A stretch of 64,000 nucleotides of DNA from contig NZ_JAQBNR010000024.1 of NCBI RefSeq assembly GCF_028288465.1, positions 1-64,000 on the forward strand. Reading direction: 5' to 3'. Made by a program: the position numbers and the translations under genes. Under the pieces are notes generated by a model that made no database searches, was not told the DNA's origin, and saw only the letters and a list, made by a program, of their open reading frames with translations. Shown here piece after piece: positions 28,546-36,563 of this stretch. The DNA is from Ferruginibacter sp. Its GTDB lineage: Bacteria; Bacteroidota; Bacteroidia; Chitinophagales; Chitinophagaceae. Within the stretch, counting starts at the first letter, position 1; the number at the start of each line of letters is the position of its first letter.

Positions 28546-28599
28546 ATTTGTCCGGGCTAAGAAGCTATGCGGAACATCGTTGCATCGCCCTCTTTTACA
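28546..28599 (-). repeat. Dispersed ~55-bp intergenic repeat, copy C
   Basis: On the minus strand it runs from GTAAAAGAGGGCGATGCAAC to TTCTTAGCCCGGACAAATT. Its GCCCGGACAAA end faces the ychF 3' end, 77 bases away. Confidence 0.8.
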
Positions 28600-28774
28600 T
28601 TATACCTTTTGGGAAAGTTTCTAATTTCGTCTGATAAGCAGTTGTTTTTTTAGACTCCGGCATTAAAATTTATCGGTGGACCAACATAGGTTATTCAGCG
28701 ACCATAAATGGATTTACAACAAGAAGAGGTGTCATCTCTTGTTCGCAAAAATAAAAGCTCAATAAAGTGGTAAA

Positions 28775-28830
28775 GTAAAAGAGTGCGACGCCACCGCAGT
28801 TGTACACAGCTTCCCGGCCCGGACAAAAAA
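28775..28830 (+). repeat. Dispersed ~55-bp intergenic repeat, copy D
   Basis: Runs from GTAAAAGAGTGCGACGCC to CGGCCCGGACAAAAAA. Together with copy C it makes an inverted pair whose outer ends are TTTGTCCGGGC...GCCCGGACAAA, 285 bp apart, with about 175 bp of non-coding spacer. Confidence 0.8.
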
Positions 28831-28852
28831 TAACTACAAATTGCTTGCATTA

Positions 28853-28881
28853 AAAAGGGCCTCAACAACTGAAGCCCTTTT
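28853..28881. terminator. Terminator between ychF and FAS1 gene
   Basis: aaaagggc-c-tca pairs with tga-a-gccctttt around acaac. There are T-rich tracts on both strands (cttttgaatattttt on plus, ccctttttaat on minus), so it can act for both convergent genes. Confidence 0.75.
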
Positions 28882-28901
28882 GAATATTTTTATTGAAAGA
28901 G

Positions 28902-30209
28902 TTATAACGGAAGCGGAAGCAATACCTGGTCTATTTTGTGTAACACCCCATTTAAATAGTTTTGATCACTTGTACCTACAGGGTCAGGCAACAAAGGCGA
29001 AGCATTGATAATCAAATTTGCTGCAGTGGCATTACCCAGCCCCTTAATTGTTGCGGAGGTCACAAACGGAACACCAAACACAGCAGTTAATCCAACACCA
29101 GGATGTGCAGCTACAGCTCCATTTAACAGCGTTGGATAATTGGTAGTAGTGGTGGGGAAATTATTTGTATAAGCCCTAGTACCAAGAATATGGTACACTA
29201 CAATGCCTTTAACTGTCTGTGCTGTTAAAACACTAAACAGCAGCGGATTACTAAACACATCCGGTGTAGAAGCAAGTGCTGTTGCCTGTCCGATTGCAAT
29301 TGGTGGCGCATTGGTTGCTGCCAGTGCGGCTGCATCAGCCTGGCTCATTCCGCCGCCCATGTATGCTGCTGTTAACTGCTGAATTACTTGTGGCAACAAC
29401 CCCTTGTATATAGCACCCGTAAGGGTGGCTTTAAAGGCTGCGTCAGTTGGTGCAAATACGGTAAGATTAGCACCAATATTCAGTAAAGCCGATTGCAACG
29501 TTCCCGGCGCAGCGGTGCCGCTGTCAGCACGGTTAATAGCTGCTTTTAAATAGGTTAAAGCAGTATCGGTACTGATTCTATCCCAGAGAAATTTTTGCGG
29601 TGGTGTAACAACAAGCGCTGTATGATGTATAACGCCATTGGCTGCCGCCATATCAACCGAAGTCAGCGGAATATTATTTAACCATGCACCGTTGCGGGTT
29701 GTTGGAAAAGTGGTAAGTCTTAATAAAGCACTTACAGACGGTGCCGGATTTAAAATTGTGGGGTATTGCAAATTGGGAAAAGTAGCAGGAATGCCTCCAG
29801 AAAGCAAGGTTTGTGAAGTAATGTTATAACTAACAATGCCAGCCGCTGCTGCCGCCGGAATTTTGGTACTTATAAAGCCTGAAAAAACTGCATCTGGCGC
29901 TTGTAATGGAACCAGCCCTCCGGAGATTGCATTGATGAAAACCTTCATAGCATTATTGTCCGGTACGAACATGGTATAACTGGTAGCTTTATTGTTAATG
30001 GTAGATACCAGTCCCGCTCTTGAAATTAGACGGTAATACAAACTGTCGCTTGCGGTACCAGCAATGGTTTCTCCCAATGCTTTCCCCGTTGGGGGCGTTA
30101 CCGGTGTTTCTGTAAACTGCTCCACATCTTTGTTGCAGGAAGCTAATATCAGCATGACTGCTACTAAGTGCAACAAATTATTTTTCAATATTTGGGTAAT
30201 GTATTTCAT
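28902..30209 (-). CDS. Fasciclin (FAS1) domain lipoprotein
   Basis: 435 residues with a lipoprotein signal ending LILASC (Cys25). There are two FAS1-type domains: TSYTMFVPDNNAMKVFI (first, ~residues 45-200) and LTVFAPTDAAFKATL (second, ~210-435). Each ends in a VIHHTALV- or VLHKIDQVLLPLPL-type strand with the usual H motif. FAS1 domains mediate adhesion or ligand binding. The gene starts 45 bases after the TonB receptor stop, so the two are probably one operon and the lipoprotein may be the surface partner of the receptor, as SusD is for SusC (inference). Confidence 0.88.
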   Translation of the reverse strand: MKYITQILKNNLLHLVAVMLILASCNKDVEQFTETPVTPPTGKALGETIAGTASDSLYYRLISRAGLVSTINNKATSYTMFVPDNNAMKVFINAISGGLVPLQAPDAVFSGFISTKIPAAAAAGIVSYNITSQTLLSGGIPATFPNLQYPTILNPAPSVSALLRLTTFPTTRNGAWLNNIPLTSVDMAAANGVIHHTALVVTPPQKFLWDRISTDTALTYLKAAINRADSGTAAPGTLQSALLNIGANLTVFAPTDAAFKATLTGAIYKGLLPQVIQQLTAAYMGGGMSQADAAALAATNAPPIAIGQATALASTPDVFSNPLLFSVLTAQTVKGIVVYHILGTRAYTNNFPTTTTNYPTLLNGAVAAHPGVGLTAVFGVPFVTSATIKGLGNATAANLIINASPLLPDPVGTSDQNYLNGVLHKIDQVLLPLPL

Positions 30210-30254
30210 ACAAAAAGTTTAATTTTTTATTACGTTATAAATGCGGGGTTGTTA

Positions 30255-32978
30255 TTAATAAACATTATAGCCGAAACTCAGGTAATACAATCCACCGATG
30301 CGGCTGTTACCAACTGCATTGTAGTAATATTGATTGAGCAGGTTATTGGCCCCTAACTTAATAATAGATTTTGATGAAGGAATTTTATAACTCACTTGCG
30401 CATCCACCGTTTGTACAGACGGTAAATTGCCGTTAGCTAAATCTCCCTGGAAATAAAACGCATCCTGCCAGCGATAAGCAACAGCAAAGCCGAGCCTGTT
30501 GTTTTTTCCAAAACCATTGTTGGCAAAAGTGGCGTTCAGTTTATATTTGGGTGAGTTGAAAGACGCAATAAAATTGGTTGGCACATCGGTTAAATTATCA
30601 GAAGCGGCATTTACACTCAGCGAATAATTGCGGCTAATTTTATAATCCATGCCAATACCAAAACCGTAGGTTTTAACTTTCGATGTGGAATTAATTGGTA
30701 CAGAATAAATCTGCCCTGCATCTGCATCAGCCGGCGTAATCGGAGCGCCTGTGCGTGATTGAACTACTACTTTTCTCGCAAGGAAATTGGTGTACTGACC
30801 ATAGTAACTATAAATGTCAAGTAATAATTTCGAATCAGCAATCAGCCCCTTGTATCCGGCTTCAAAAGAAGAGATGGCTTCTGGTTTTAACGTGGCAAAG
30901 TTTTGCTGCACCGTTTTACCCGCTTTTAACGAATCCCTGTCATAAGCAGGATTGGAATCAAAATGATAAATATTTTTAAAGGCTTCATTGCCACCGATCA
31001 GTTTGTAGGAAACAAGGTCCAGGTTAATCCATTGCATTTGGGTAGAAGGAAAACGGTAAGCTGTTTGGTAACTCAACCGGAAATTGCTGTTTTCTCCTGC
31101 TTTAATCACAGCAGTAACTCTTGGCGTAAACCGGCCTTTAAAATTTTGGTTTTTATCATACCTGCCGGAAGCTGTTAATTTAATACCGGGGGTAATGGCT
31201 TTGGACGCCTGTAAGAATGCGCCCATTTCGTTGATACCGATTGTTCCCGCTGTATCTGCAAACAATGTTCCCTGCGAGTTCAATACATATCTTTTGTAAT
31301 TGGCACCTACGATGATGTCTGCAAAAGACTTTGCGGAAGAAGTTAAATTGTAGCTGCCTTCTGCACCATATAAATCTGTTCTGTCTAATAATGCGCCTCC
31401 CTTCGGCACGGGTATTTTGCGCACCCGGTTGTAAATATCATTGAATTCGGAAGTTCCTACCACTGGTCTTCCCACATCCGCGGTTGCCCTGGCCACTGTA
31501 TGTGCATCCGCATCTGTAGCACCTCCTAATTTAGCTGCCAAAAAAGCCTGCCCGTATTGCGCATACCAGCCCGTGGAGCCGCCACTTGGTTTCCATGCTT
31601 CATTAAAATTCTGCGTGGTTGCTCCAAGGTTATAAGATTCACCCGCATTTTCCTGCGTGGTATACCCTCTCAGCATCCAGTTTTTGTTGTTCAGTTCCAG
31701 TTTGTACTGGCCCATTTTAAAATCTTTAATGGAATATCTTGAAGCGCCGGTATAAACCGTGTTTCCTGTGCCCCAATAGCCGGCCAGCGTTGCTTCTGTA
31801 CCAGGCGTTAATTTATAATGAAGCGAAGCGCCAAGCTTAAAATTCACTGTGTTGGGGTCAAGTATCTGTTGTTCGGTATAACCGGTACGGGATACGTTGA
31901 TTGGTTGCGAAGTAAGAGTACCAATGAACGGCGCTAAAAACGGCGCTTGTCCTGCCACGCCATTTAATACCTGGCGGATATCTGCAGTTGTTTCATCGCC
32001 ATAAACGTTCACGCCATCATAGTTAGGATCGGTGGCTCTTGTGCCGGCCCTTAACTTTCCGTTTGACCGGTCGTAATCCCTATAGTCGGTGCCTATCCAG
32101 TCTTTAGCCTGTATTAATTCCGTGGTTATTTTAAAGGCAAATTTATCAGATACTTTTACGCCCCATCTTAAAGCCCAGTTGTGATAGGGAGCGGGTGATC
32201 TTTCGCTGCCATCTGTGTGCATAATTCCTTCTTTCACTATAAAAGATAAACCTTGGTATTTAAATGGGTTTTTACTTGTCATCAGCATGGTCCCATTCAT
32301 ACCACCTGAGCCGTATAAAGCAGAGGAAGCACCTGGCAGCAATTCAATATTATCCACATCCAGTTCATTTAAACCAATAATGGCACCTACTGAAAAATTC
32401 AATCCCGGTGCCTGGTTATCCATACCATCTACCAATTGATTGAACCTTACATTACCACTGCCGCCAAAACCACGGGTAGTAGGTGTTTTAAAGGTGAGTG
32501 ATGAGGTAGTTACATCCACCCCTTTTAAAGTACTTACCACATCGTAAAAGTTAGCCGATGGAGCATTGCGTATATTGGAAGCGCTTAATCTTTCAATGGA
32601 AACAGGTGATTCCAGTATTTTTTGTGGCACCCTTGAGGCAGATACCACTACCTCCTGCCCCAATGAATTGGCTGGCTCCAGCTTGATGGTGATTGATTGT
32701 TCTGTGCCGGAAACTTCCACTTCTTTCAGGCCATATCCTACGGAAGATATGATGAGCGTTACAGGTAATTTCTGTGTTACAGAGATTTTGAAATTTCCTT
32801 TATCGTCAGAAAAAGTTCCTGCATCTGACCCTTTTACCAGCACAGATACGGCGGACAGCCTCTCATTATTTACCTTGTTAAAAATAGTGCCGGTGATGGT
32901 ATTGGTTTGGGCAAGGGCAGGCATGGTAACAAGCGTAATTAGCACCATAGCGCAAATATAGGTTACACATTTTTTCAT
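30255..32978 (-). CDS. TonB-dependent outer-membrane receptor
   Basis: 907 residues with a signal peptide ending near ALAQ (~24). A carboxypeptidase-regulatory-like domain follows (TITGTIFNKVNNERLSAVSVLV), then a plug domain (SPVSIERLSASNIRNAPSANFYDVVSTLKGV) and a 22-strand type barrel that ends in an aromatic residue (SFGYNVY). It would import a ligand across the outer membrane using TonB energy. The plug motif is not of the SusC class, and the downstream partner is a FAS1 lipoprotein rather than SusD. Substrate unknown. Confidence 0.92.
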   Translation of the reverse strand: MKKCVTYICAMVLITLVTMPALAQTNTITGTIFNKVNNERLSAVSVLVKGSDAGTFSDDKGNFKISVTQKLPVTLIISSVGYGLKEVEVSGTEQSITIKLEPANSLGQEVVVSASRVPQKILESPVSIERLSASNIRNAPSANFYDVVSTLKGVDVTTSSLTFKTPTTRGFGGSGNVRFNQLVDGMDNQAPGLNFSVGAIIGLNELDVDNIELLPGASSALYGSGGMNGTMLMTSKNPFKYQGLSFIVKEGIMHTDGSERSPAPYHNWALRWGVKVSDKFAFKITTELIQAKDWIGTDYRDYDRSNGKLRAGTRATDPNYDGVNVYGDETTADIRQVLNGVAGQAPFLAPFIGTLTSQPINVSRTGYTEQQILDPNTVNFKLGASLHYKLTPGTEATLAGYWGTGNTVYTGASRYSIKDFKMGQYKLELNNKNWMLRGYTTQENAGESYNLGATTQNFNEAWKPSGGSTGWYAQYGQAFLAAKLGGATDADAHTVARATADVGRPVVGTSEFNDIYNRVRKIPVPKGGALLDRTDLYGAEGSYNLTSSAKSFADIIVGANYKRYVLNSQGTLFADTAGTIGINEMGAFLQASKAITPGIKLTASGRYDKNQNFKGRFTPRVTAVIKAGENSNFRLSYQTAYRFPSTQMQWINLDLVSYKLIGGNEAFKNIYHFDSNPAYDRDSLKAGKTVQQNFATLKPEAISSFEAGYKGLIADSKLLLDIYSYYGQYTNFLARKVVVQSRTGAPITPADADAGQIYSVPINSTSKVKTYGFGIGMDYKISRNYSLSVNAASDNLTDVPTNFIASFNSPKYKLNATFANNGFGKNNRLGFAVAYRWQDAFYFQGDLANGNLPSVQTVDAQVSYKIPSSKSIIKLGANNLLNQYYYNAVGNSRIGGLYYLSFGYNVY

Positions 32979-33080
32979 ATAGCATTGTTTAGTTAGTAAA
33001 TATCGGGCAAAATAAGCATTGTTACTATGGTGTTGAAATTTTATTTGGCACGCTATGTTGAAATTTTATTTAAGGGTAAA

Positions 33081-33112
33081 TTGGGTGATTAGACGAGTTG
33101 CCTGTAATTTAG
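33081..33112 (+). promoter_or_regulatory. Promoter abutting purC (leaderless-type spacing)
   Basis: A TTG at 33081-33083, 21 bases of spacer, then TAatTTaG at 33105-33112 (one mismatch from TAnnTTTG), then four bases and the ATG. The spacing would put the first transcribed base at or next to the A of the start codon. Confidence 0.4.
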
Positions 33113-33116
33113 CCGA

Positions 33117-34046
33117 ATGGCAACATTTAATTTTCCCGGGCAAACAAAATTCTACAGCGGAAAGGTAAGAGATGTTTACACAATTGATGATAAATGGCTG
33201 GTAATGATAGCCAGTGACCGGATATCTGCATTTGATGTAATACTACCGAAACCCATCCCATTTAAAGGACAGGTATTAAACCAAATAGCTGCTTACATGC
33301 TAAAGGCAACAGCTGATATTTGCCCCAACTGGCTTGTGAATACACCAGCGCCCAATTGCGCTATCGGTAAAAAATGTGTTCCCTTTAAAGTAGAGATGGT
33401 AATCCGCGGAAACCTCACAGGCCACGCCTGGCGTACTTATAGCAGTGGTACAAGAATTTTATGCGGTGTAACTATGCCGGAAGGAATGAAAGAAAATGAT
33501 TTTTTTCCTGAACCTATTATAACGCCTTCTACAAAGGCGGATGTCGGGCATGATGAAGACATCAGCCGGGAAGACATCATTAAAAAAGGCATTGCTTCCG
33601 AAGTTGATTATTCAGTAATGGAAAAGTACACGCGGGCGCTGTTTGCAAGGGGCAAAGATCTGGCAGCTAAACAGGGTTTGATTTTAGTTGACACCAAATA
33701 TGAGTTCGGTAAAATCGGTGATGAAATTTACCTGATGGATGAAATACACACGCCTGACAGCAGCCGTTATTTTTATGCAGATGGATATGAAGACAGACAA
33801 TCAGCGGGCGAAAGGCAGAAACAACTGAGCAAAGAATTCGTGAGAGAATGGCTGATTGAAAATAATTTTATGGGCAAACAGGGACAGACCGTTCCGGAAA
33901 TGACAGATGATTGGATCACTACCATCAGCAACCGTTACATTGAGTTGTATGAAAAAGTAATTGGTGAAAAATTTGTGCCGGAAACTTTGAGCGACACCGA
34001 AACTTTTAACCGTATCACTGATGCTTTGCAAGAAATAACAGCTTAA
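33117..34046 (+). CDS. purC: SAICAR synthetase
   Basis: 309 residues. [26 protein letters not shown] at the N-terminus is characteristic, as are [15 protein letters not shown] and [20 protein letters not shown]. It catalyses ATP-dependent joining of aspartate to CAIR in purine synthesis. The length fits the longer PurC form. The start ATG is directly preceded by a promoter-like box, see that entry. Confidence 0.95.
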   Translation: MATFNFPGQTKFYSGKVRDVYTIDDKWLVMIASDRISAFDVILPKPIPFKGQVLNQIAAYMLKATADICPNWLVNTPAPNCAIGKKCVPFKVEMVIRGNLTGHAWRTYSSGTRILCGVTMPEGMKENDFFPEPIITPSTKADVGHDEDISREDIIKKGIASEVDYSVMEKYTRALFARGKDLAAKQGLILVDTKYEFGKIGDEIYLMDEIHTPDSSRYFYADGYEDRQSAGERQKQLSKEFVREWLIENNFMGKQGQTVPEMTDDWITTISNRYIELYEKVIGEKFVPETLSDTETFNRITDALQEITA

Positions 34047-34086
34047 AAAATCATCAACAATCATCTTCTATTTTAAATAAGATACC

Positions 34087-35205
34087 ATGCGTTTTGTAAT
34101 AGTATTGCTTAGTCTTTTTGTTACCCAAATTATAGTGGCTCAAAAAAAGCCTTACCTGCTTGTAGGCACTTATACCTCCGGAAAATCGGAAGGCATTTAT
34201 GTATATTCTTTTGATGAAAAAAATGCAACTGCTGATTTAGTTAGTGTAGCTAAAACAAAAAACCCCTCCTACCTCGCCGTTGCCCCAAATAAAAAAACAG
34301 TGTATGCAGTTAATGAAACTGCTGATACAACGGGTTCGGTTGTTGGCGGTGGCGTTACCGCTTTTTCATTTGCAGATGGAAAACTCAATGCTATGAGTAC
34401 GCAGTTATCTGGTGGTACAAATCCCTGTTATGTGTCAGTTACCAAATCGGGCAAGTGGGTTTTTGCCGGCAATTATTCCAGCGGTACTTTATCAGTATTT
34501 CCAGTAAAACAGAGCGGCGATATAGAGCCCGCAAGCCAAACAATACAACATACCGGGACCGGCCCCAACAAAGACAGGCAGGAAGGACCACATGTGCATT
34601 CAACTGTTTTATCCCCGGATAATAATTATTTATTTGTGCCAAACCTTGGCATCGACAAGGTGATGATTTATCGATTAAATAATAACACAGGATATCTTCG
34701 GCCTGCAACGGTTTCCTTTGCCGCAACCGCACCGGGAAGCGGTCCAAGGCATTTTGATTTTGCTCCCAATAATCACTTTGCTTACCTGATGGAAGAGATG
34801 TCGGGTAACGTGGTAGCTTATGCCTATAACAATGGCTTATTAAAGCAATTACAAATTATCAGCAGCATCCCCAAGGACTTTAAAGGAAACGTTGGCGCAG
34901 CAGATATTCATGTGTCGCCTGATGGCAAATTTTTGTATTGCAGCAACCGGGGCGATGGCAACACCATTACTATTTTTTCCATTAATCAAAAAACAGGTAG
35001 ACTGGCATTAGCAGGCTACCAGTCTACCTTAGGTAAAACGCCCCGCAATTTTAACTTTGATCCCTCAGGCAATTTTTTACTGGTAGCCAACCAGGCAAGC
35101 GACAACATTGTTATCTTTAAAATTGACAGAAAAACAGGCTTACTATCGGACACGGGCAAACGCATTGAAGTGGCTAACCCTGTATGTATTAAGTGGATTT
35201 TTTAA
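34087..35205 (+). CDS. Lactonase-family beta-propeller protein
   Basis: 372 residues with a signal peptide (cleavage about residue 19, before QKKP). The repeated blades of the 7-bladed propeller are visible (KNPSYLAVAPNKKTVYAVNE; GPRHFDFAPNNHFAYLMEE; ADIHVSPDGKFLYCSNRGDG; TPRNFNFDPSGNFLLVANQ). The family includes 6-phosphogluconolactonase (Pgl). A signal peptide means this copy acts in the periplasm, so a role in the pentose-phosphate pathway is doubtful; hydrolysis of another sugar lactone is more likely. It follows purC by 40 bases and may be co-transcribed. Confidence 0.85.
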   Translation: MRFVIVLLSLFVTQIIVAQKKPYLLVGTYTSGKSEGIYVYSFDEKNATADLVSVAKTKNPSYLAVAPNKKTVYAVNETADTTGSVVGGGVTAFSFADGKLNAMSTQLSGGTNPCYVSVTKSGKWVFAGNYSSGTLSVFPVKQSGDIEPASQTIQHTGTGPNKDRQEGPHVHSTVLSPDNNYLFVPNLGIDKVMIYRLNNNTGYLRPATVSFAATAPGSGPRHFDFAPNNHFAYLMEEMSGNVVAYAYNNGLLKQLQIISSIPKDFKGNVGAADIHVSPDGKFLYCSNRGDGNTITIFSINQKTGRLALAGYQSTLGKTPRNFNFDPSGNFLLVANQASDNIVIFKIDRKTGLLSDTGKRIEVANPVCIKWIF

Positions 35206-35389
35206 AGGCGGAAAGCTGAAAGCCGAAAGCACAATGCAGCTTTTACCCGCAAGCAGACTTGTTCTTTACTGATTTTAAAACTCTTGCTAAAGTTCAGGGA
35301 GTATTTTATTTTCTGCCTGAAGTTCATCCACTTAATCATCATTGGATGCGAGACATTGAAGATTGTAGTTAGCCCTTAGTTTTGTTCTT

Positions 35390-36439
35390 TTAGCCCTTAG
35401 CATTTCTTTCATCCAGCCTTGGCCTTAACCGCTGCTTGCTTTTATTGAAAATCATTGTTCCCTTTTTGATGCCTTTGCGCATTTCTTTTTGTACTTCTAT
35501 TGGCAGGTTATACACCGCCTGGCAACCTTCGCTGCAGCAACCATCATATTTTTCTGCGCAGGCCGCACATTGTATAAAGAGCAAATGGCAGGCTTCATTT
35601 TTACAATTGGTGTGGGTATCTGCAGGTTCGCCGCATTGGTGACAGCGGGCAATAATATCGTTGGTAATCCGCTCCCCAAGCCTGTCGTCAAACACAAAGT
35701 TTTTACCTATGAATTTGCTGTCTAAATTATTTTCCTTTGCCTGTTTTGCATAATTGATAATGCCGCCTTCCAGGTGAAATACGTTATTAAACCCGTTGTG
35801 TAACATATAAGCACTGGCCTTTTCGCAACGGATGCCGCCGGTGCAATACATGATGATATTTTTTTCTTTTTTATCCTGCATCATATCTACTGCCATCGGT
35901 AACTGTTCACGAAAAGTATCGCTGGGTATTTCGATGGCTTTTTCAAAATGGCCCACTTCATATTCATAATGGTTGCGCATATCTATCACTACCGTATCTT
36001 CATCCTGCAGCAATTCATTCATCTGTATGGCATTCACATAGCGGCCTTTATTTTCCATACTAAACGCCGGATCGGTGATACCATCTGCTACAATTTTTTG
36101 GCGAACTTTAATCTTCAAAACCCAAAAAGATTTCCCGTCATCATCCACCGCGATATTCAACCGCAGGCCACTCAGTGGTGCAATGGAATAGAGATAGTTT
36201 CTAAACGCTTCCACATTATCAAATGGTACACTTACCTGGGCGTTGATGCCTTCTTTGGCAATATAAATGCGGCCAAATACTTTTAATGCATTGAGGTGGA
36301 TGTACAATTCGTCCCGGAATTGTTGCGGATCATCGACTGTGAAATATTGATAGAAGGAAATGGTTGTACGGGGAGTAGTTTCCTGGTACAGTAGTTTTTT
36401 GAGCTCCTCCTGGGAAACCCGGTTGTGTAATACGGCCAT
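35390..36439 (-). CDS. trhO: tRNA uridine-34 hydroxylase, rhodanese type
   Basis: The start at 36439 ([12 protein letters not shown]) is preferred over a TTG at 36502. The family usually starts close to the ferredoxin-like domain, which begins at [11 protein letters not shown], and a promoter box at 36517-36524 leaves room for a leader. 349 residues: an N-terminal ferredoxin-like domain, a rhodanese domain with the catalytic loop [13 protein letters not shown], and a Cys-rich C-terminus ([26 protein letters not shown]) that probably binds zinc. TrhO makes 5-hydroxyuridine at tRNA position 34. Confidence 0.92.
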   Translation of the reverse strand: MAVLHNRVSQEELKKLLYQETTPRTTISFYQYFTVDDPQQFRDELYIHLNALKVFGRIYIAKEGINAQVSVPFDNVEAFRNYLYSIAPLSGLRLNIAVDDDGKSFWVLKIKVRQKIVADGITDPAFSMENKGRYVNAIQMNELLQDEDTVVIDMRNHYEYEVGHFEKAIEIPSDTFREQLPMAVDMMQDKKEKNIIMYCTGGIRCEKASAYMLHNGFNNVFHLEGGIINYAKQAKENNLDSKFIGKNFVFDDRLGERITNDIIARCHQCGEPADTHTNCKNEACHLLFIQCAACAEKYDGCCSEGCQAVYNLPIEVQKEMRKGIKKGTMIFNKSKQRLRPRLDERNAKG

Positions 36440-36516
36440 ATAATTTAATTTGATCCCGGCTGTTTCGGGAAATCTTTGAAAGATTGGATGCTTGCAGGGC
36501 AAACCAAATTGCGGCG

Positions 36517-36524
36517 CAAAGATA
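36517..36524 (-). promoter_or_regulatory. Promoter -7 box for trhO
   Basis: The minus strand reads TAtcTTTG, 77 bases before the ATG at 36439. Confidence 0.4.
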
Positions 36525-36563
36525 AATTAAATGAGGCTATTTGTAATCTGCGGTACAAAGATT

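Larger units (their letters stand above)
28469..28901. other. Convergent intergenic region with inverted repeat pair
   Basis: 433 bases between the 3' ends of ychF and the FAS1 gene. They hold repeat copies C (-) and D (+), arranged as an inverted pair, and a terminator at 28853-28881. No ORF. Confidence 0.6.
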
